Positions 37,531 to 53,640 of a DNA stretch of 64,000 bases are shown here, piece by piece. Each line of letters starts with the position of its first letter. Position 1 is the stretch's first letter. The DNA comes from Sinohyriopsis cumingii (Eukaryota; Mollusca; Bivalvia; Unionida; Unionidae), in assembly GCA_028554795.2 (NCBI GenBank), contig CM068831.1, forward strand, positions 62,751,269 to 62,815,268, read 5' to 3'. The notes under the pieces are model-generated. The model searched no databases and had not been told where the DNA came from. It worked only from the letters and a program-made list of their open reading frames with translations. The translations under genes and the position numbers were made by a program.

Positions 37531-37640
37531 CTACATGTAAGACATAGCTTCTCGTTCGGTACACATGTTGTTGGGGTCATAATCGTGAGCCTCAGGCAAA
37601 TGGAGTTGAATGGCGTGTTAATTGGCTTCTGTAATGGACA
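37531..37640 (-). pseudogene. PolB fragment from a second Polinton copy
   Basis: HLPEAHDYDPNNMCTEREAM followed by a stop matches LPEAHDYDPNNMHTKRESLY of the main PolB (about 35400-35480). Nucleotide identity over ~60 bp is high. It is ~2 kb outside the main gene, so it comes from another copy or a rearrangement. Confidence 0.7.
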
Positions 37641-37754
37641 CAAACATCTGACTGCTACTATCTCTGTATGCCCATTGATTCCATCTTACCACTCATTGCA
37701 GTTGAATGCATATTGAAAAATGTTTATTTGAAACATATAATTTCTCAGTAATCA

Positions 37755-37788
<34 letters not shown>

Positions 37789-38518
37789 GCGTAAATTAAG
37801 GAGGCACAATTAAACGTATGGAACATAAGGCCGGGGTGCAGAAATTTTGTCAAACCCAGCTTGATCATACAAAAGACCCGCTTGTCTGTATCTTCACAGT
37901 TAAGAAGAATGAAGACATAGCCTTTATCAATCTGCCCCATTTATATGCATGCAGTATGGTTCTGGATATTTCAGCTTGTCTTATTTTTGGCCTTCCCATG
38001 ATCAGGGCCTAAAAATCGAAGAAGAATGAATTCATGGTCTATAACTGTTGAATATGTATTAGCATCTGAAAGAATGAATATCAATTTTTGCTCTGGATAT
38101 TTTATCCTTTACATTTTTCAGTAGGACATCAGACACACTATTGGCGAAATCTATGCAAGCAGTTCTGTTGATGTGATCAGTTCTAAGATCAAGTCCATTT
38201 TTTATTTAAACCTCACAAAGAAATTCATGGTCTGAAAAAGATTTTCTTAGTTTGCTTTGGCATATGCTGTGTTAAACAGGTTTTTGTAAACCTGTTTGGC
38301 TCACATTGCATTTATCACTCACTCTAAATCACCCACTTTTTTCTCCGATTTGGCCTTTTCATTATCAAATTTTAATTTGCATGTATTATTCATTGTTGAC
38401 CAGTGTGTTAACAGCATGTTTTTCCTCGTGATAACCCGTCCTGCAAACAATCCACTGGTTTTGTCTGCAGTTGACCTGCATCTCTTACACATTTTATAGC
38501 TTGTTTCACACGAAATCG
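37641..38518. other. non-coding, with (TAA)n
   Basis: (ATA)n at about 37758-37788; no gene recognised. Confidence 0.5.
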
Positions 38519-38841
38519 CACTACTCTGGTGGCCTAAGTGATTAGAGCATCTGACTTGGATGCGGGAGGTTGCGGGTTCGAACCCCCTCTGAGTCATACC
38601 AAAGACTTATAAACATGGTACTAGCAGTTGCCTTGTTTGGCACTCAGCATTAAGAGGGTAGTGTTAGGACTGGTCGGCATGGTGTACAGATAATGCGACT
38701 GGGTGGGACATAATACTATGTGTCTGCGGCATGATGCCCCAGAGCTAGACATCATTATAAGCTGCCTCACTGCAGACATCGTAGCGATATGACTGATTTG
38801 TTGTTAAAGCTATGTTAAAAAATCTAAATCACACACACACA
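38519..38841 (+). mobile_element. full-length tRNA-derived SINE, (CA)n tail
   Basis: A box GGTGGCCTAAGTGATTAGAG, B box GGTTCGAACCCC, then a conserved central domain (TCAGCATTAAGAGGGTAGTG, AATGCGACTGGGTGGGACAT) and a 3' part with CGATATGACTG...GTTAAAGC, ending in (CA)n. A second copy, 5'-truncated, is at 53343-53638. Confidence 0.85.
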
Positions 38842-39049
38842 TACATATACACAAAATACATGTATAATATGCACATAGGAGAGTTTTACTAAATGAAGAT
38901 TGGAAAACAATACAAACGGATGACAATGAAATAAAATGTACAAAATTATTACTCTACATGGACAACCTTCCAACTTGGACAATATGGATGATGAACTTCT
39001 GCAGAGTTTCATACACAATACAAATAATGCATTGATAATAAGCTACATG

Positions 39050-39275
39050 TATATATATGGACATATACATAGATGGACACAATTACCAAAAACTTTTGTA
39101 AGAACATGCTTCAGGTACATGTATATATCTGGACATAATTAACAAAAACTTTTGTAAGAACATGCTTCAAGTACATGTATATATATGGACATAATTAACA
39201 AAAACTTTTGTAAGAACATGCTTCAAGTACATGTATATATATGGACATAATTAACAAAAACTTTTGTAAGAACAT
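39050..39275. repeat. 56-bp tandem repeat x 4
   Basis: AACTTTTGTAAGAACAT begins at 39091, 39147, 39203 and 39259, an exact 56-bp period. Confidence 0.95.
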
Positions 39276-39633
39276 AGTAGGTCCATTCTGTATATACAGT
39301 AGAATAAATTTAAGATATAAAGTGGAAGGTTTGAGAATTTATGCTTTAAGTAGTAATGTAATTGTTAAATCAAACAGGCTCCACTCCTCCAATGAATTTG
39401 ATTATAAGCAAATTCAATGATATTTGTACTTTCTCTAGTTTGCTTTGGGATTCTGTTCCAAATCAGTGACCCCGAACATAGAAACCTTTCTTAATTCATT
39501 CGGTTGTGGAATAGAAAGATGGTTAGCTGAAACTGATCGTAAATTGCAAGTGTTGTCTTGGTTTTAATATGTAATAGTTCAACAAGATATAATGGAAACT
39601 TTGTACATAGTAATGATCAAAGGACTTTATTTT

Positions 39634-39880
39634 TGTTGTTGTTGTTGTGGGTTTAAGACCATTTTACAGCACATGATCAGCTAGCTATACATGGCAGCCA
39701 GTATAATTAGTGAAAGAAAACCACGGTTATAACCACCGACCCATGGACAACTACTGGCAAACTTTCTCATAACCAAATTGGCTGAGGCTGAGACTCAAAT
39801 CCATGTGAACAGACTTGAACTGGCAGTGATCAGTAAAGATGAGTGCTTTAGACCACTTGGCCATCCGGGACCACTCTATT
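39634..39880 (-). mobile_element. tRNA-derived SINE, relative of the PolB insertion
   Basis: Minus strand: GTCCCGGATGGCCAAGTGGT (A box) ... ACTGGCTGCCATGTATAGC ... GTGCTGTAAAATGGTCTTAA and (CAA)n. It aligns along its length with 34690-34941 but is clearly diverged. Confidence 0.85.
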
Positions 39881-42112
<2,232 letters not shown>

Positions 42113-45100
42113 GTTGAAAAGATGTAATATTTATTAAACGGGCAAAATAAATGAAATGCATTACTTTGGACTGTTTCTGTAAGCATTTCAATTGAGTTAT
42201 TAGGTCAGGTTTATAGCTAGTTTTAAAAAATTCAATGTAATATTGCCGATAAATGGTAAGATATATTAAGCAAACAAAACCAATCTTGTAAAAAAGTTAG
42301 TAAAGTTCAACATTTTATAAAAAAAATAATCTATTATGTGGAAGAGAAACAACAATGAATCGTTTACAACATCTTGCTGATGGGGGAAAATTACTTAAGA
42401 ATTTAGAAATAGACTATACGCTGGTGAATTTCTTGAGAATTTATATTCTAGCGGCAAGTTGACATGTTGGGTAGCAGACGATTTTGTACGTGTGGGACAA
42501 CTTCTTGCAAAAATGGAAACTTTAAAATGCAGTATTGTTTTAAGGTATACATTTCCATCTTTTATATAATGTATTTATTTGTATGACTCTAAAAAATACA
42601 CAGCAAATCAGATTTTCTGGGTTACCAGTTCAAGAAGGTCATGGAGAGGGTCTTCATGTTGACAGTTAGAAATCACATTTTCTTATGCATTTTGATTCAA
42701 AATGCCGAATATTTTTGTACACTTTATGAATATCACTTTTCTTAATTAAATTGTGATCGTTCTTTCTTGATACAAAATGGACTTTTGACCCAAAATAACA
42801 CGTAATCCAATGTTTACAGACATGACATGTCGTTGCGCAGAATTACCCGACACACAGAATTGGCCGATATGATAGTAATACAGGGGATGACAATTTCTCG
42901 TTTCAGTTCCGAGATTCGACATTTTGGACAACAAATTGGCTTAAAATGTATAGCAGTCCGTTTTCTAATCCGGATTTCCTCAGAATATTCCCACCCCACT
43001 TTTCACATTTATGTTGGGGTGTGGGGTCACTGCAATTGCATATTGAAAATTTGGAATTTGCCGCCACCATGTGGTAGCGGCATATGGTAGTCACTTATCA
43101 GCGGGCTAGTAAATTAAACTTAATGTTACATCAACTCATACCTGCATGAAATCGATAGGCAAATGATTTATTTTCTCAGTATTATAATCGTTATGTCTTT
43201 AATCCGCTGACAGACTAAACAAAACTACGGCATATATGAAACCTGATCCAGTACTTGCCATTTACTAGTCACATGACTTCATAAATCTCAAACAACGCCA
43301 TTGGAAGTTCCAATAGTCACGTGATATCAACAATAAACTCCTTTTCAATGTTGTTGTACAGAAATTCAATTATAATAAATTTAAGTCAGATACCTTTTGT
43401 AAAAACCAGAAAGAACATATAATTCTCAACATATTTATTTTGAGAAGAAGAAGAAGCTTGTTGCTGTGGCAGCAATCTGGCCAGTCTGATAGTATGTCAA
43501 CGTGGTGGTAATTATGTGATACAACAAAACTCTGGAAGTTGTTCTCAGAATAAATATGGAGAATTTTGTGTTCTTTCATTTTCGCATTTTTATTACAACT
43601 AGTATACAACTTTCATTTAATATTTTTTTATTATTTTTTTCTCTACAATATCTGAAAATGTGGGTTGTGAAATTTGTGTACTCATGCGACTAGCAATGCA
43701 AATACCAGGTCACACTTCATCAACGCCGTAGTTTTATCTTGTCTTTCAACAGATTAAAGACATAACTATTTTAATACTTGCAATTTCTGAGAAAATAAGT
43801 AATTTTCTTATAGATTTCATGCATGTATGACTCGATTTAACAACGTTTAAGTTTGCAAGTATATCTGGTAAACGGCTATGCTTTGCCAAAACCATGTTGG
43901 CCTCTTATGATCCTAGCCTGGTTTTTATACCTTTAATGTAAGGAATTTAGGAAAGATACGGATATCGAGCTGACTGTGAAAATAAAAGTCTACTAGACGA
44001 ATCTAATCTACTGAGCATTTGGATTGACTTAACATATATGTTTATTGCAAGCACCCAAATGATCAATACTGCATCCTCTGAATATTTTGGTTAGAACTCG
44101 ATAAATTTAACTCACGATCAGTTTAGTTACGACTCAATTATGTGATTGTTGCAGGCGTCAAGTGGTCGCGGAAAATTCCCGGGTTTTTCACAACTTTCGT
44201 GAATATTTGCAAAATTCAAGGACATTTCACAGGGGAAAAAATTATCCCAACTTTTTCCCAATTTCCTGGTAGCATGGGAACCCTGGATATCAAAAAGCTC
44301 ATTTATTTGCTGAACAATGTATTAATGATTTTGTGTAGATTGGAGATAAAATAATCTATCATAAAGTGCTTCACAATAAAGGGTTTGTTGCAAGAAATGC
44401 ACTAGTGAGGGTCTTTACCTTTTAATATGTTCGAATGGGTTATATATTTAGGACCAATTCTAATTCATGCAATGACAACCTTCTACTTATGGAAGATTCT
44501 GTAGGAAGGAGGCCATTATTAAAATAATTTTGGTTTCAATTTATGTCAGAGCTAGGTCTATTGCCCTGATTTCTGCTGAAAATACTGATATGGCAAACAG
44601 GTTCTGTAGTGTGATTTCCACTAATGATGGCTTCAGCAGCTTTTTAACAATTCTTTAAGCCATCAGTGTAGATTCTTGTGTAGTTCTTAAATTTGGAGAG
44701 GTTCCTTACAAGAGTTATTAAAATTGGAAGAATTTGTCTCAAACTCTTTGCCTTCATGCAAAGAAAAATGTACTTTGGGTAGTTTTAAAAGTCAAGGATG
44801 TGTTAATGAAACAAACAACTTTTGGATTTTTGAATGATCAATTTTTTTAATGTCAAGGTGAGAAGATATTCTAATGATAAAGGTCAGAATGGCATTTGGT
44901 TTCTTTTCATAAAAAGTTGTGTAGTTGGGTTGGAAAACAGATGCAAAGCAATTTGTAAGGATTTGTTCCCAATATTACAGCACACTGTAAAAACAACATT
45001 TCTTTGAGATGTGGTACATGCACGTTATTTGCTTCAGACAAAAAGCTATTTCTTAATGATCCTAAAGTGAGATATGATGGATGAAGAACTATCATCTGCA

Positions 45101-46700
45101 GAGTAGAAGACTAAAATTGTTTGATTTATAACACAAAAGATATTGTTGAAAATGTACAAAATGATGACATTGAAAGCTGACTTTTTTATATAATAATATT
45201 CATTGTCTATTATGTAAATACAACATGGTTTTATAATGTTAGGGTTTTTTTTCTCCAGGACAGCAGGGAGTTCTTCCATTGCTTTCATCATTACAACATA
45301 CTTGTTTGGTCCTCCTTGAAGGGCACATCTTCAATGGAAAAAATAATTATAAAAATAACAATAATAAGAAGAATCAAGACACTTTACTTAGTAAGGGTAA
45401 CTCAATTAGTTATAAAATAGAACTATTCTACCTTCAAGCCCTCTAAGACAGACCTATCAACCCTAACAAGACCTTCTCAGTAAGGCAGTCGGTTGTTTGC
45501 CTTGAGTTTGACCAGTTTTCAGTATGGTGTAACAAAATAGCATGCATTGCTATTGTCAAGCTGGAAACACGCATTTCAAACCCTAGAAGTGTGATTCAAG
45601 GCAGCAATGGTAAACATAGTGTTCAACTCAAAAGTTGGTAAAGTTTACTGCAACCATAATTACCTATATTAGTTTCACAAACTTCAGTTCCAAACTGTAT
45701 GTAGCTCAATGGCCTCTTTATATCTCTCAACTTGATGTAATCCTTAAAAAATAAATCAGATGTGGTCTGTGATCGTTCAAGCCATATTACATAATCAAAC
45801 CAACAAATGTCCACTAAATCTAACTGTTGCCTTCCTGCTTTTTTGCCAAAAATCCGAATATTCCCTTTTATTGTTCTGCACTATTAAAACTTTTTCAAAG
45901 CTTTACTGTCCTTTTCATCTAGACATGTTGCTTGTTGGATGCCAATAAAATAAAAGAATAGGCAACTGCTTGATCATACAGATCATGCAGATGTTTAACA
46001 TCATAAAATAAATGTACGCACAGTCCAAAGCATCTGAGGTGCTCTGGTAAAGTTTGTCTGGTTCCCCAATTCCAGATAATGTACCTTAAAACCCAGATAT
46101 GAATCAAACATGGACAAGCCAGTATGCAGATCTTACCACAATCATATTTCTACAATTTGTGCTTTAATCTGTATTTTGTGGTCATTTCCATAACACTTTG
46201 GCCAAAATTGTGAGGGTTGGCAGGTCTGCTATGATAAATGTACAGATACACTGAGTGGAATTAATCATTACACATCTCACTCATACCCCCAGTATAAACA
46301 TACATGTAAGCTCATTCATAAACATATACAGATACTGTCATGTACATAGAAATTATTGACCAACTACAGACACATCAACAGATGAAGTTACTATCAGTGT
46401 TGACTACTCAAAGTTTAACTTGTGTATAACATACATGTACTAGCATGTATTTACGGTGGGCCATCTGCAGTCATGTGGGCCACATTTTGTGTGACCAGTG
46501 CTCGTACAAAAATTAGTTATATAATTATAATATAAATCAGTATGAATAGCCCACGAACTTTACATTTTTGGCTCATGTGGCCTGTTGGGATAAAGAAGAT
46601 GGACCACACTAATTTACATGTATATATAAAACTAAAATTGGAGGAGGTAGATAGGCCTTGTGTTAATTAAGACATGCAGATTTCATTTATTTAATACACC
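42113..46700. other. non-coding DNA with weak exon-like pieces
   Basis: A relatively GC-rich patch at 42830-43090 has, on the minus strand, ATGGTGGCGGC followed by 62 open codons and could be a first exon, but no family is recognised. At about 45330-45240 (minus) a (T)n-AG acceptor-like sequence precedes GGPNKYVVMMKAMEELPAVL; a matching donor is absent. Neither is strong enough to call a gene. Confidence 0.3.
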
Positions 46701-46949
46701 TTTATTGAAAAGATGATATGCTAGAAGCTTTGAGTTCTTTTCAGATATTATTCCATATGATTCTTTCATTGGTTCTGGAAATACAAATAATTTGACAAAG
46801 GATTTGGGTGCTGCTGGTTTCTCTTCATTTAAAAGTACTTCTCAATGAATCTTCTCAAGCAATCTTTACAGAAACTTTATATATCATTTGGCTTTCTGAA
46901 GGTAACATCATTTCTGAAACGATATGATGTTTTGAAGTATCTGTTGCAT

Positions 46950-47950
46950 CTATAACATTCCATATTTGGCCATCTAGTAAAGATTTACAGACTCACTTCT
47001 GGAACCGAAACATTTTCTTAATATTAACATCAAATGTAGTTCTCCATATGATATTACAATAGTCAAAGTGAGGCTGAATGTAGCCATGGCAAACAGTGAC
47101 ACAGCACTGTTTTGGAATGATATAGTTTATTTTTCTTAATAGCCCAAGATTGGAATTTGTTTTCTTTGTAATGAGACTTGTATGATCTGACATGTTAAAT
47201 TACTTTCAACAAGAATACAAAAACCATTTTCAGTTTTTCATTATTAGACCAAGGCTCAAGGCATCTGTCTTTAATTCTGCTCTTTTCTGCTATGAAACCT
47301 TTGTTTTTTTCTGTATTTACAACCATGTACTTTTCCTTGCAACTCATTTAGAGCCTGTTTAAAGCAATTTTATGAATATTTGTCAACTCAGTTTTGCAGA
47401 TGTGTTCATCTGAGAAAGAAGTATCATCAATTTATAGATAGTTGATGATACTGTATTCCCAATTTTTTGAGGCATTTCTAGTTATATTTTGTTACTTTAT
47501 TTCTCCACATTATATACTCTTCACTAAAAATAAATATTTCAAGTTAACTCCTGTTTTAACAGCACCTAATATTTCTGGCGTAATCCAACCTTGTTGACGA
47601 TCATGTTTTATTTTATGCATTTTTTAATGGTGTGTGTTGATTGACCACATTCAAAATCAAGTTTATCAATATGTCTAAAATATCATTTATGTCTTCAGAT
47701 ATTGCTATAGTATTCCATGGAAGTCTATCAGAAAGTTAATGTTGTTAAAAGTTTTAAAAGACCTGTAAGAAATTGATTTGTAGACAATGCTTTTACTTAT
47801 TTTTATTGCTTCTTTTTCTTTTAAGAATGGTATAGTGGTCACTCAATCTAATCATTGGAACATAAAATTTAGAAACATTTTCTGGAGAGTTAGAATACAT
47901 ATGATCAATAAGGGTTTTTGAATTTGCCATCATTCTAGTGGGTCTGCAAA
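46950..47950 (-). mobile_element. decayed LINE (endonuclease-RT junction to RT C-terminus)
   Basis: NLGLLRKINYIIPKQCCVTV and YIQPHFDYCNIIW (47193-46993) match the post-RT region of jockey/CR1-like LINEs; upstream pieces such as NQHTPLKNA and SSTRLDYARNI match the segment between endonuclease and RT. Many stops. Confidence 0.55.
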
Positions 47951-50900
47951 TAATTGGGTCATACCAAAAGGTTCCTTATAATCAATCCAACTTTTACATA
48001 CCTATTCATAAATTTAATCCTTGTTTATATAAAATAATGTAATATTCTTTGTCATCATTAGGAACTTTCACCATTTCTAATTCAAAATATGTATTCCAAT
48101 TTACATGGGATGTTGTTGGCCTCTGTATGAAGCCAATAAAAAAAGCATGGAATTTTGCAGACAAACCTATATCCAAACATACTCGATTTCATTCAAGATT
48201 TTCACATCGTTTACAAGTATACCAATTTTAATATAAATTAAGAGCCCACCACTTCCTATATCCATGTGTTTATGAAAAGTATATTATAACTGTTTACTAA
48301 TAAAACAGTTTTCTAAATGAATATCCTTTAATAATATTTAACAAATTCTTGACACATGTACAATGTTTTCTGGTGATGTAAGCATAAATCCTACTTGACT
48401 ATTTTGCCCCAATTCCTTGCACATTTATAATTACAATTTGCTGGAAGTTTGATAATCATAGGTACATGCAGAAGAAACAATTGCTATTAAATTTTGTTTC
48501 CTTGCAGGAGATAACTGACTCATCTCTGTTAAAGATCACTGGTTAACTCATGATTTACTAGTTTGTTTAAAGTCATATTTTACTCCTTATAATTATGTAA
48601 CCATAAAAAACAAAGCATAACTATTTCACTAGTTGGATTAGTAAACTATGCACTAGAACAATATATGGTTCCTTTCTGAAGGCAAATTATTGAAATGCAG
48701 CTGTCATCTATCATTAGAAATGCCAAGATTTCATCTGACGACTAGTGTAACCATTGACACTCCCTCACAACAATGCAGACGCAGAACAAACATTTTCAAT
48801 GCTCAGAAAAAATCAACTTTATCTTCTGGGAAGCTTAGACAACACCCATCATTCGGTCTCAAATGAGTTCAAAGATTGGCAATACTGTGAGCATAAATGC
48901 AAACATTTGTAATTTAATGTTGTACTCTACAACATGTTACAACAATATAGAGTAATTCATAACTAGATCACAAATGAAAGTGGATGCTAACTGAATTAAT
49001 ATTTATCTAAAACTAAATTTAAATATCAAACTTTGTGTATTGTTATGCCTCACCACAATAACAGTTCTATAAATACATCCATCTGTCTCAACTTAGTAAA
49101 TCTTGCCTTTAGGTTATTCCAGACACTGTGGTGTGACATTCATACTCTATGAACACATTTCCAGTTTGACTTAATGTTTGTGTTTGCAAGTGAGTGTGCA
49201 TGAGTGCATGTGTGTATCTTTTGTGTGCAAATGTGATTGGTTATTATATATGGAAATGCCAAGTCTACCAGCTAGTATTTTTTGGAAGAATATTAAATTC
49301 TTCCCCAAAAAAGATATTTTATTTTATTCCCCATAATACATTTAAATTCCCCCAGTCTATAAGACTGAACTAGATAACTTGCTTTAAAAACTACAAAACT
49401 CATTCGCTGCTAACTCGAGTCATGTACACTGAACTCCACAGGTTTGGAGGAACAAAACCAGTCATTGAAATCTCATCCCTGACCCGCTATTTGGCATGGA
49501 TGGTTGAGCAGTAGCATGCTGTTAGCTGTGATTCAATTTATCTGATAATGATCTCATGTGTTTCACAGTTCCAGTATACCACATGAATGTCATTTTGTTT
49601 CTGTTGCACTGTTATTATGAGATACTGGACCAAAAGAAGCATAGGACATTCATTTTTGACAGAAGTCAAGTTTTCAGTTTTCTGCAAAGACACATACGTT
49701 TGATGTTTTTCTTTCTTCACCTGAAATCTTTGACGCTACATAGCTGGCTCGAAACATGGCACAAAAGATCTCACTAATATTTTCATGTTTTTTATTTTTT
49801 TATAAGAACAATGGTATGTAGAGTATACAAAATTAAAGATTTAAGAAAATAATTAATAAGCAGAGTCTAAAATAACTTTTCAAAACTACACCTTCATACA
49901 GCCACCATAGCTGTGGGGATTCTGGTGGGGTGTGGTAGGAAGATAGTCATACAATAAACACAATTCCATTACATGTTAAAGTTGAAAAATTTCTATATTC
50001 ATTTCCACTGCAAACACTTCATTTTCTTTGTGCTTTCACTCTTGACATAGGACTTCAGAGCAGTTCCCCTGCTGAGCCAAGGTCAATTTCCTTCTGACAT
50101 GGCTGTATGTTTATCACTTGTCCCCTTTACTCAAGGATAATGATTACACCAATCATGATTTAAAATACACCAAGCCATAGCAGAGCACCTCCTTGGCTTC
50201 ACCAGGGTTCATAACCCAATTAACATGGCATCCATTTAATATCACAATATACATCTTAAGAAACAATACAATATCAACGCACATATCAACTTGATGTTCC
50301 TTTTATCTTCACAAGGTCTCTCAGTGGTAGCGTGGTTCTAGTATGCAAATTACAGACATATAGACTTATCATCAGTTCATATGGTGTTCTCATCTTTGAC
50401 GAGAATAAAAATACTTCCCAACAGACTACCTGTTACGTGTCAGTGACTTTTGTTAAACCTTTTACGCCATTTCAGGTTGTTCCATTTGATCAGGTGCAGG
50501 GCTCATCTTGGTCACCATGCCCTTAGTTTTGCACTGCGTGAATGCTTTTAAAACATTTTTATATCCCATTTTATGTTTTCACTTAAATTTGGAAGGCATT
50601 ATGGTGTTGTCTTCAAAACATTCAAAACAGAAGAAATCAAACTTCATATAAATGATAGGAAAACAAAAACAAATGACGAATAATGACAGGTAAGCAAAAA
50701 CCAACCTTCATCAAAGGGGTTAATACCTTACTGACCAAAATGAATTTCCAGGGATCATGTACCATGACTGAAATTTATTTTTATATGGTTTTAAGGAAAA
50801 AATGCATAGCCAAAAGCAGCCGATCAAAACTGATGCTCCCAAGTGATCGAGAAATAAACTTCAACTAGTCCAAAGTACAATAACATTAGCAGCTATGAAA

Positions 50901-51109
50901 TTAGGGTAAGTGAATTTTGCCGGAGTAGACAAATACTAACTTGTGAAAGTCTAATAAATGAATATTAAATATCACTGAAGTAAATGTGAATAAGTACGTT
51001 ATTTTAGTAGACATAAGGAATCATTTATTTCTCCTGAAAGAAGTCATACCGAGAGTCTGCTTTTACCAGATGGATTCTTATGCCTAGTTGGTCCTAAGTT
51101 AAAATAGTG
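47951..51109. other. non-coding DNA
   Basis: No gene recognised. Only short open frames and AT-rich sequence. Confidence 0.4.
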
Positions 51110-51520
51110 CCAATCTGTTATCTCTTAAGGCCACAAAGGCTGCCATTCTAAAAATCTTGTTATTGCTATTCCCCCTACATGTAAAGTCATAGTGATATAG
51201 GGGGAGGGGTTATCACTAAACAACTGTTTACAATATCTGACTGGTCATAATGAAAATTGTGCTAACCTTATCGACAATATGGCCATCATTGCAACCATAT
51301 TGAAAATCTTACTGCTACCCCTCCTGAATGGAAGGTCATATCAATATGGAATTTTCACAAGAAAAGATGTCTAGTTGTATCTAAATTAAAATGGTGCCAC
51401 TCAGGCACCCAGTATGGCTGAAACAGTAGCTATCTTAAAAATGTTGCTATTGCTACTTCTCCAAAATAGACTGTCATATCAGCATTGGGTTAAATAATTT
51501 AAAATCTAAAATGTTACATC
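51110..51520. repeat. diverged repeat related to 17260-17910
   Basis: Phrases GGCTGCCATTCTAAAAATCT, ATGGCCATCATTGCAACCAT and AAAAATGTTGCTATTGCTAC repeat at 150-170-bp intervals and resemble the units at 17.3-17.9 kb. Confidence 0.5.
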
Positions 51521-51639
51521 ACAAGTCGAAATGTTTACAATGTTCCAAATGACGTCCAATATTGCATGTACATGTATGTACCAATAGTCTTGAATGTGCT
51601 GATATACCAATAGTCTTGAGTAACACAATCATATAATCC

Positions 51640-53230
51640 AGATTGTCTTTGAATTCATCATCATCATCATCATCAAACCCTTAACCCAAGAGGTCGTTGG
51701 GGTACCAGAGTTGACTTTGCAATAAATTCTATCCATCTTTCCCTGTTCTCCACTGCCCTTTCGTAATCTCCAAATCCCACGTCTTTTTCTGTTTGCCTCT
51801 TCTTCTGCACCCTCGCACTGTGCCTTGCAAGACTGTTTTTGCCAGTCCAGATGATCTAGACATGACCGTACCACTTCAGTTTACGCTTTTTTACAGTGGT
51901 CAAGAGGTCTTCATAGGATCCAATGGCTCAATGGATCCTGTTGTGGACTTCTTCATTGGTTACATGGTCAATGTATGAGATGCCCAAGATCTTGCGGTAG
52001 CATCTCATTTCAAAGGTTTGAATCCTTCTTTGTAGATCTGATGTGCTAGTCCATGTTCACAAGCATACAGAAAGATGGATGTGACGATCGAGCGCATCAG
52101 CCTGATTTTGGAACCAAAGCAATGTTGGTATCTTTCCATATTGATCTCAACCTTGTTCTTGCTGCTGTTGTCTGGGCAATCCTGCAAAGTAGTTCTGGTT
52201 TGGAGCCCTCATCTGTGATAACTGATCCCATGTACTTGAAGCTTGTGACTCTTTCCTGCTTATGTCCACTGACCTTTATTTCTGCACTGATGTTGTTGGT
52301 GTTGCTTGTCATCATTTTGGTTTTTTCAGCGCTTATCTCCATACCACATGCTGTGGAGGTTGTGTCGATGTGCTCAACCAAGTCAGCCAGTTCTTTTTCC
52401 TCTCCTGCTAAACCATCAATATCATCTATGAAGCGAAGCTTGGTGATTGTTCTTCCTCCAATGCTGACGGTGCCCTTGTGGTCATGCAAGGCATCCTCCA
52501 TGATCCTTTCCAGGAAAATGTTGAAGAACATAGGTAACAGTATACATCTCCGTCTGACTCCAACTGTTGTTCGAAACCAATCTCCTCTGCTGCCATGGAT
52601 GAAGACAGCATTGGTGGCTTTGTCATAGAGGTGCTCAACAACCTGCACCAGGTCTGAGCTGATGTACTTCCTATAGCTGCCCATAAGGCCGCATGCCATA
52701 CCCTATCAAAAGCCTTTTTGAAATCTATAAAGATGTGGTATAGATTCTGCTGATGCTGAAGGTATTTTTCACAAAGGAATCTGAGATTGAAGATTTGTTC
52801 TGTGGAGCTCCTTCCTGTTTGGAAGTCTGCCTGCTCTTCAGCAATAATTTTCTCTGCTTGAGGATTTAGTCTGTTGAGAATTATCTTCAGCATGACTTTG
52901 CTCGGGTGACTGATCAGACTAATGGTCTTGTAGTTTTGGCATAGTTGTAGGTTTCTTTTCTTGGGCAGCACGATGACCAAGGATTGAGTCCATGTGGTGG
53001 GCCATTCTCCTTCGTGCCATATCTTGTTGCAGATTGTTGTCATGACTGTGACTATCTCTTTTCCTCCTGCTTGAATGAACTCTGCTGGAATGTTGTCAAT
53101 GTTTACTTTCCTTTCTTTAGTGACCCAACTGCAATTTCTACTTGTTCATGAAGAATGGGGTTATCATCAATTTCTTCTGCCTGACACACCACATCTGAAT
53201 TCATAACAATTCCAAAGAGTTGTTTTGTCC
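51640..53230 (-). mobile_element. non-LTR retrotransposon, RT part, 5'-truncated
   Basis: Minus-strand RT: GEWPTTWTQSLVIVLPKKRN, YKTISLISHPSKVMLKIILN, QADFQTGRSSTEQIFNLRFL, YHIFIDFKKAFDRVWHAALW (catalytic Asp), after a frameshift LRFIDDIDGLAGEEKELADL (FxDD box in the degenerate form F-I-D-D), SFKYMGSVITDEGSKPELLC, and the terminal region SRSSGLAKTVLQGTV. It ends in a (TCA)n repeat (51657-51675). Jockey/CR1-like by overall pattern; the exact clade is not determined. Confidence 0.8.
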
Positions 53231-53342
53231 AAAAGTCAATGAACATATTCTAGTTCCAATGAATAATAAAAAAAATGATTCCTCTCAAATTTTATTTGAA
53301 CAGTAAATGATTCCACACACTGAACTTAAAAACAGGAATTAT

Positions 53343-53640
53343 CTGCCTCGGATGCGGGAGGTCATGGGTTCGATCCCCCTCCGAGTCATACCAAGGACTT
53401 ACAACAATGGTACGAACAGCTATCTAGCTTGGCGCTCAGCATTAAGTGGTTAGTGTTAGGACTGGTCAGTCTGGTGTCAGGATAATGCGACTAGGTGGGA
53501 CATAATATTACGTGTCTGTGGCATGATGCCCCATTGCTAGACATCACTATAAACAATTACACTGCAGACATCATAGTGATATGACTGAAAAATTGTTAAA
53601 GCTACTTTAAAAATTCAAATCACACACACACACACACACC
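53343..53640 (+). mobile_element. 5'-truncated SINE, same family as 38519-38841
   Basis: Starts inside the tRNA-related head (CCTCGGATGCGGGAGG, B box GGTTCGATCCCC) and matches the 38.5-kb copy through the central domain to (CA)n at 53622-53638. Confidence 0.85.

Noticed and set aside
38519..38610. tRNA gene
   Set aside because: A and B boxes are present, but the cloverleaf is degenerate and the sequence continues into a SINE body with a repeated copy elsewhere.
45240..45330. host exon GGPNKYVVMMKAMEELPAVL
   Set aside because: Acceptor-like but no donor and no recognisable family; kept only as a note.
52053..52628. 191-codon plus-strand ORF
   Set aside because: Antisense shadow of the reverse transcriptase, whose motifs are on the minus strand.
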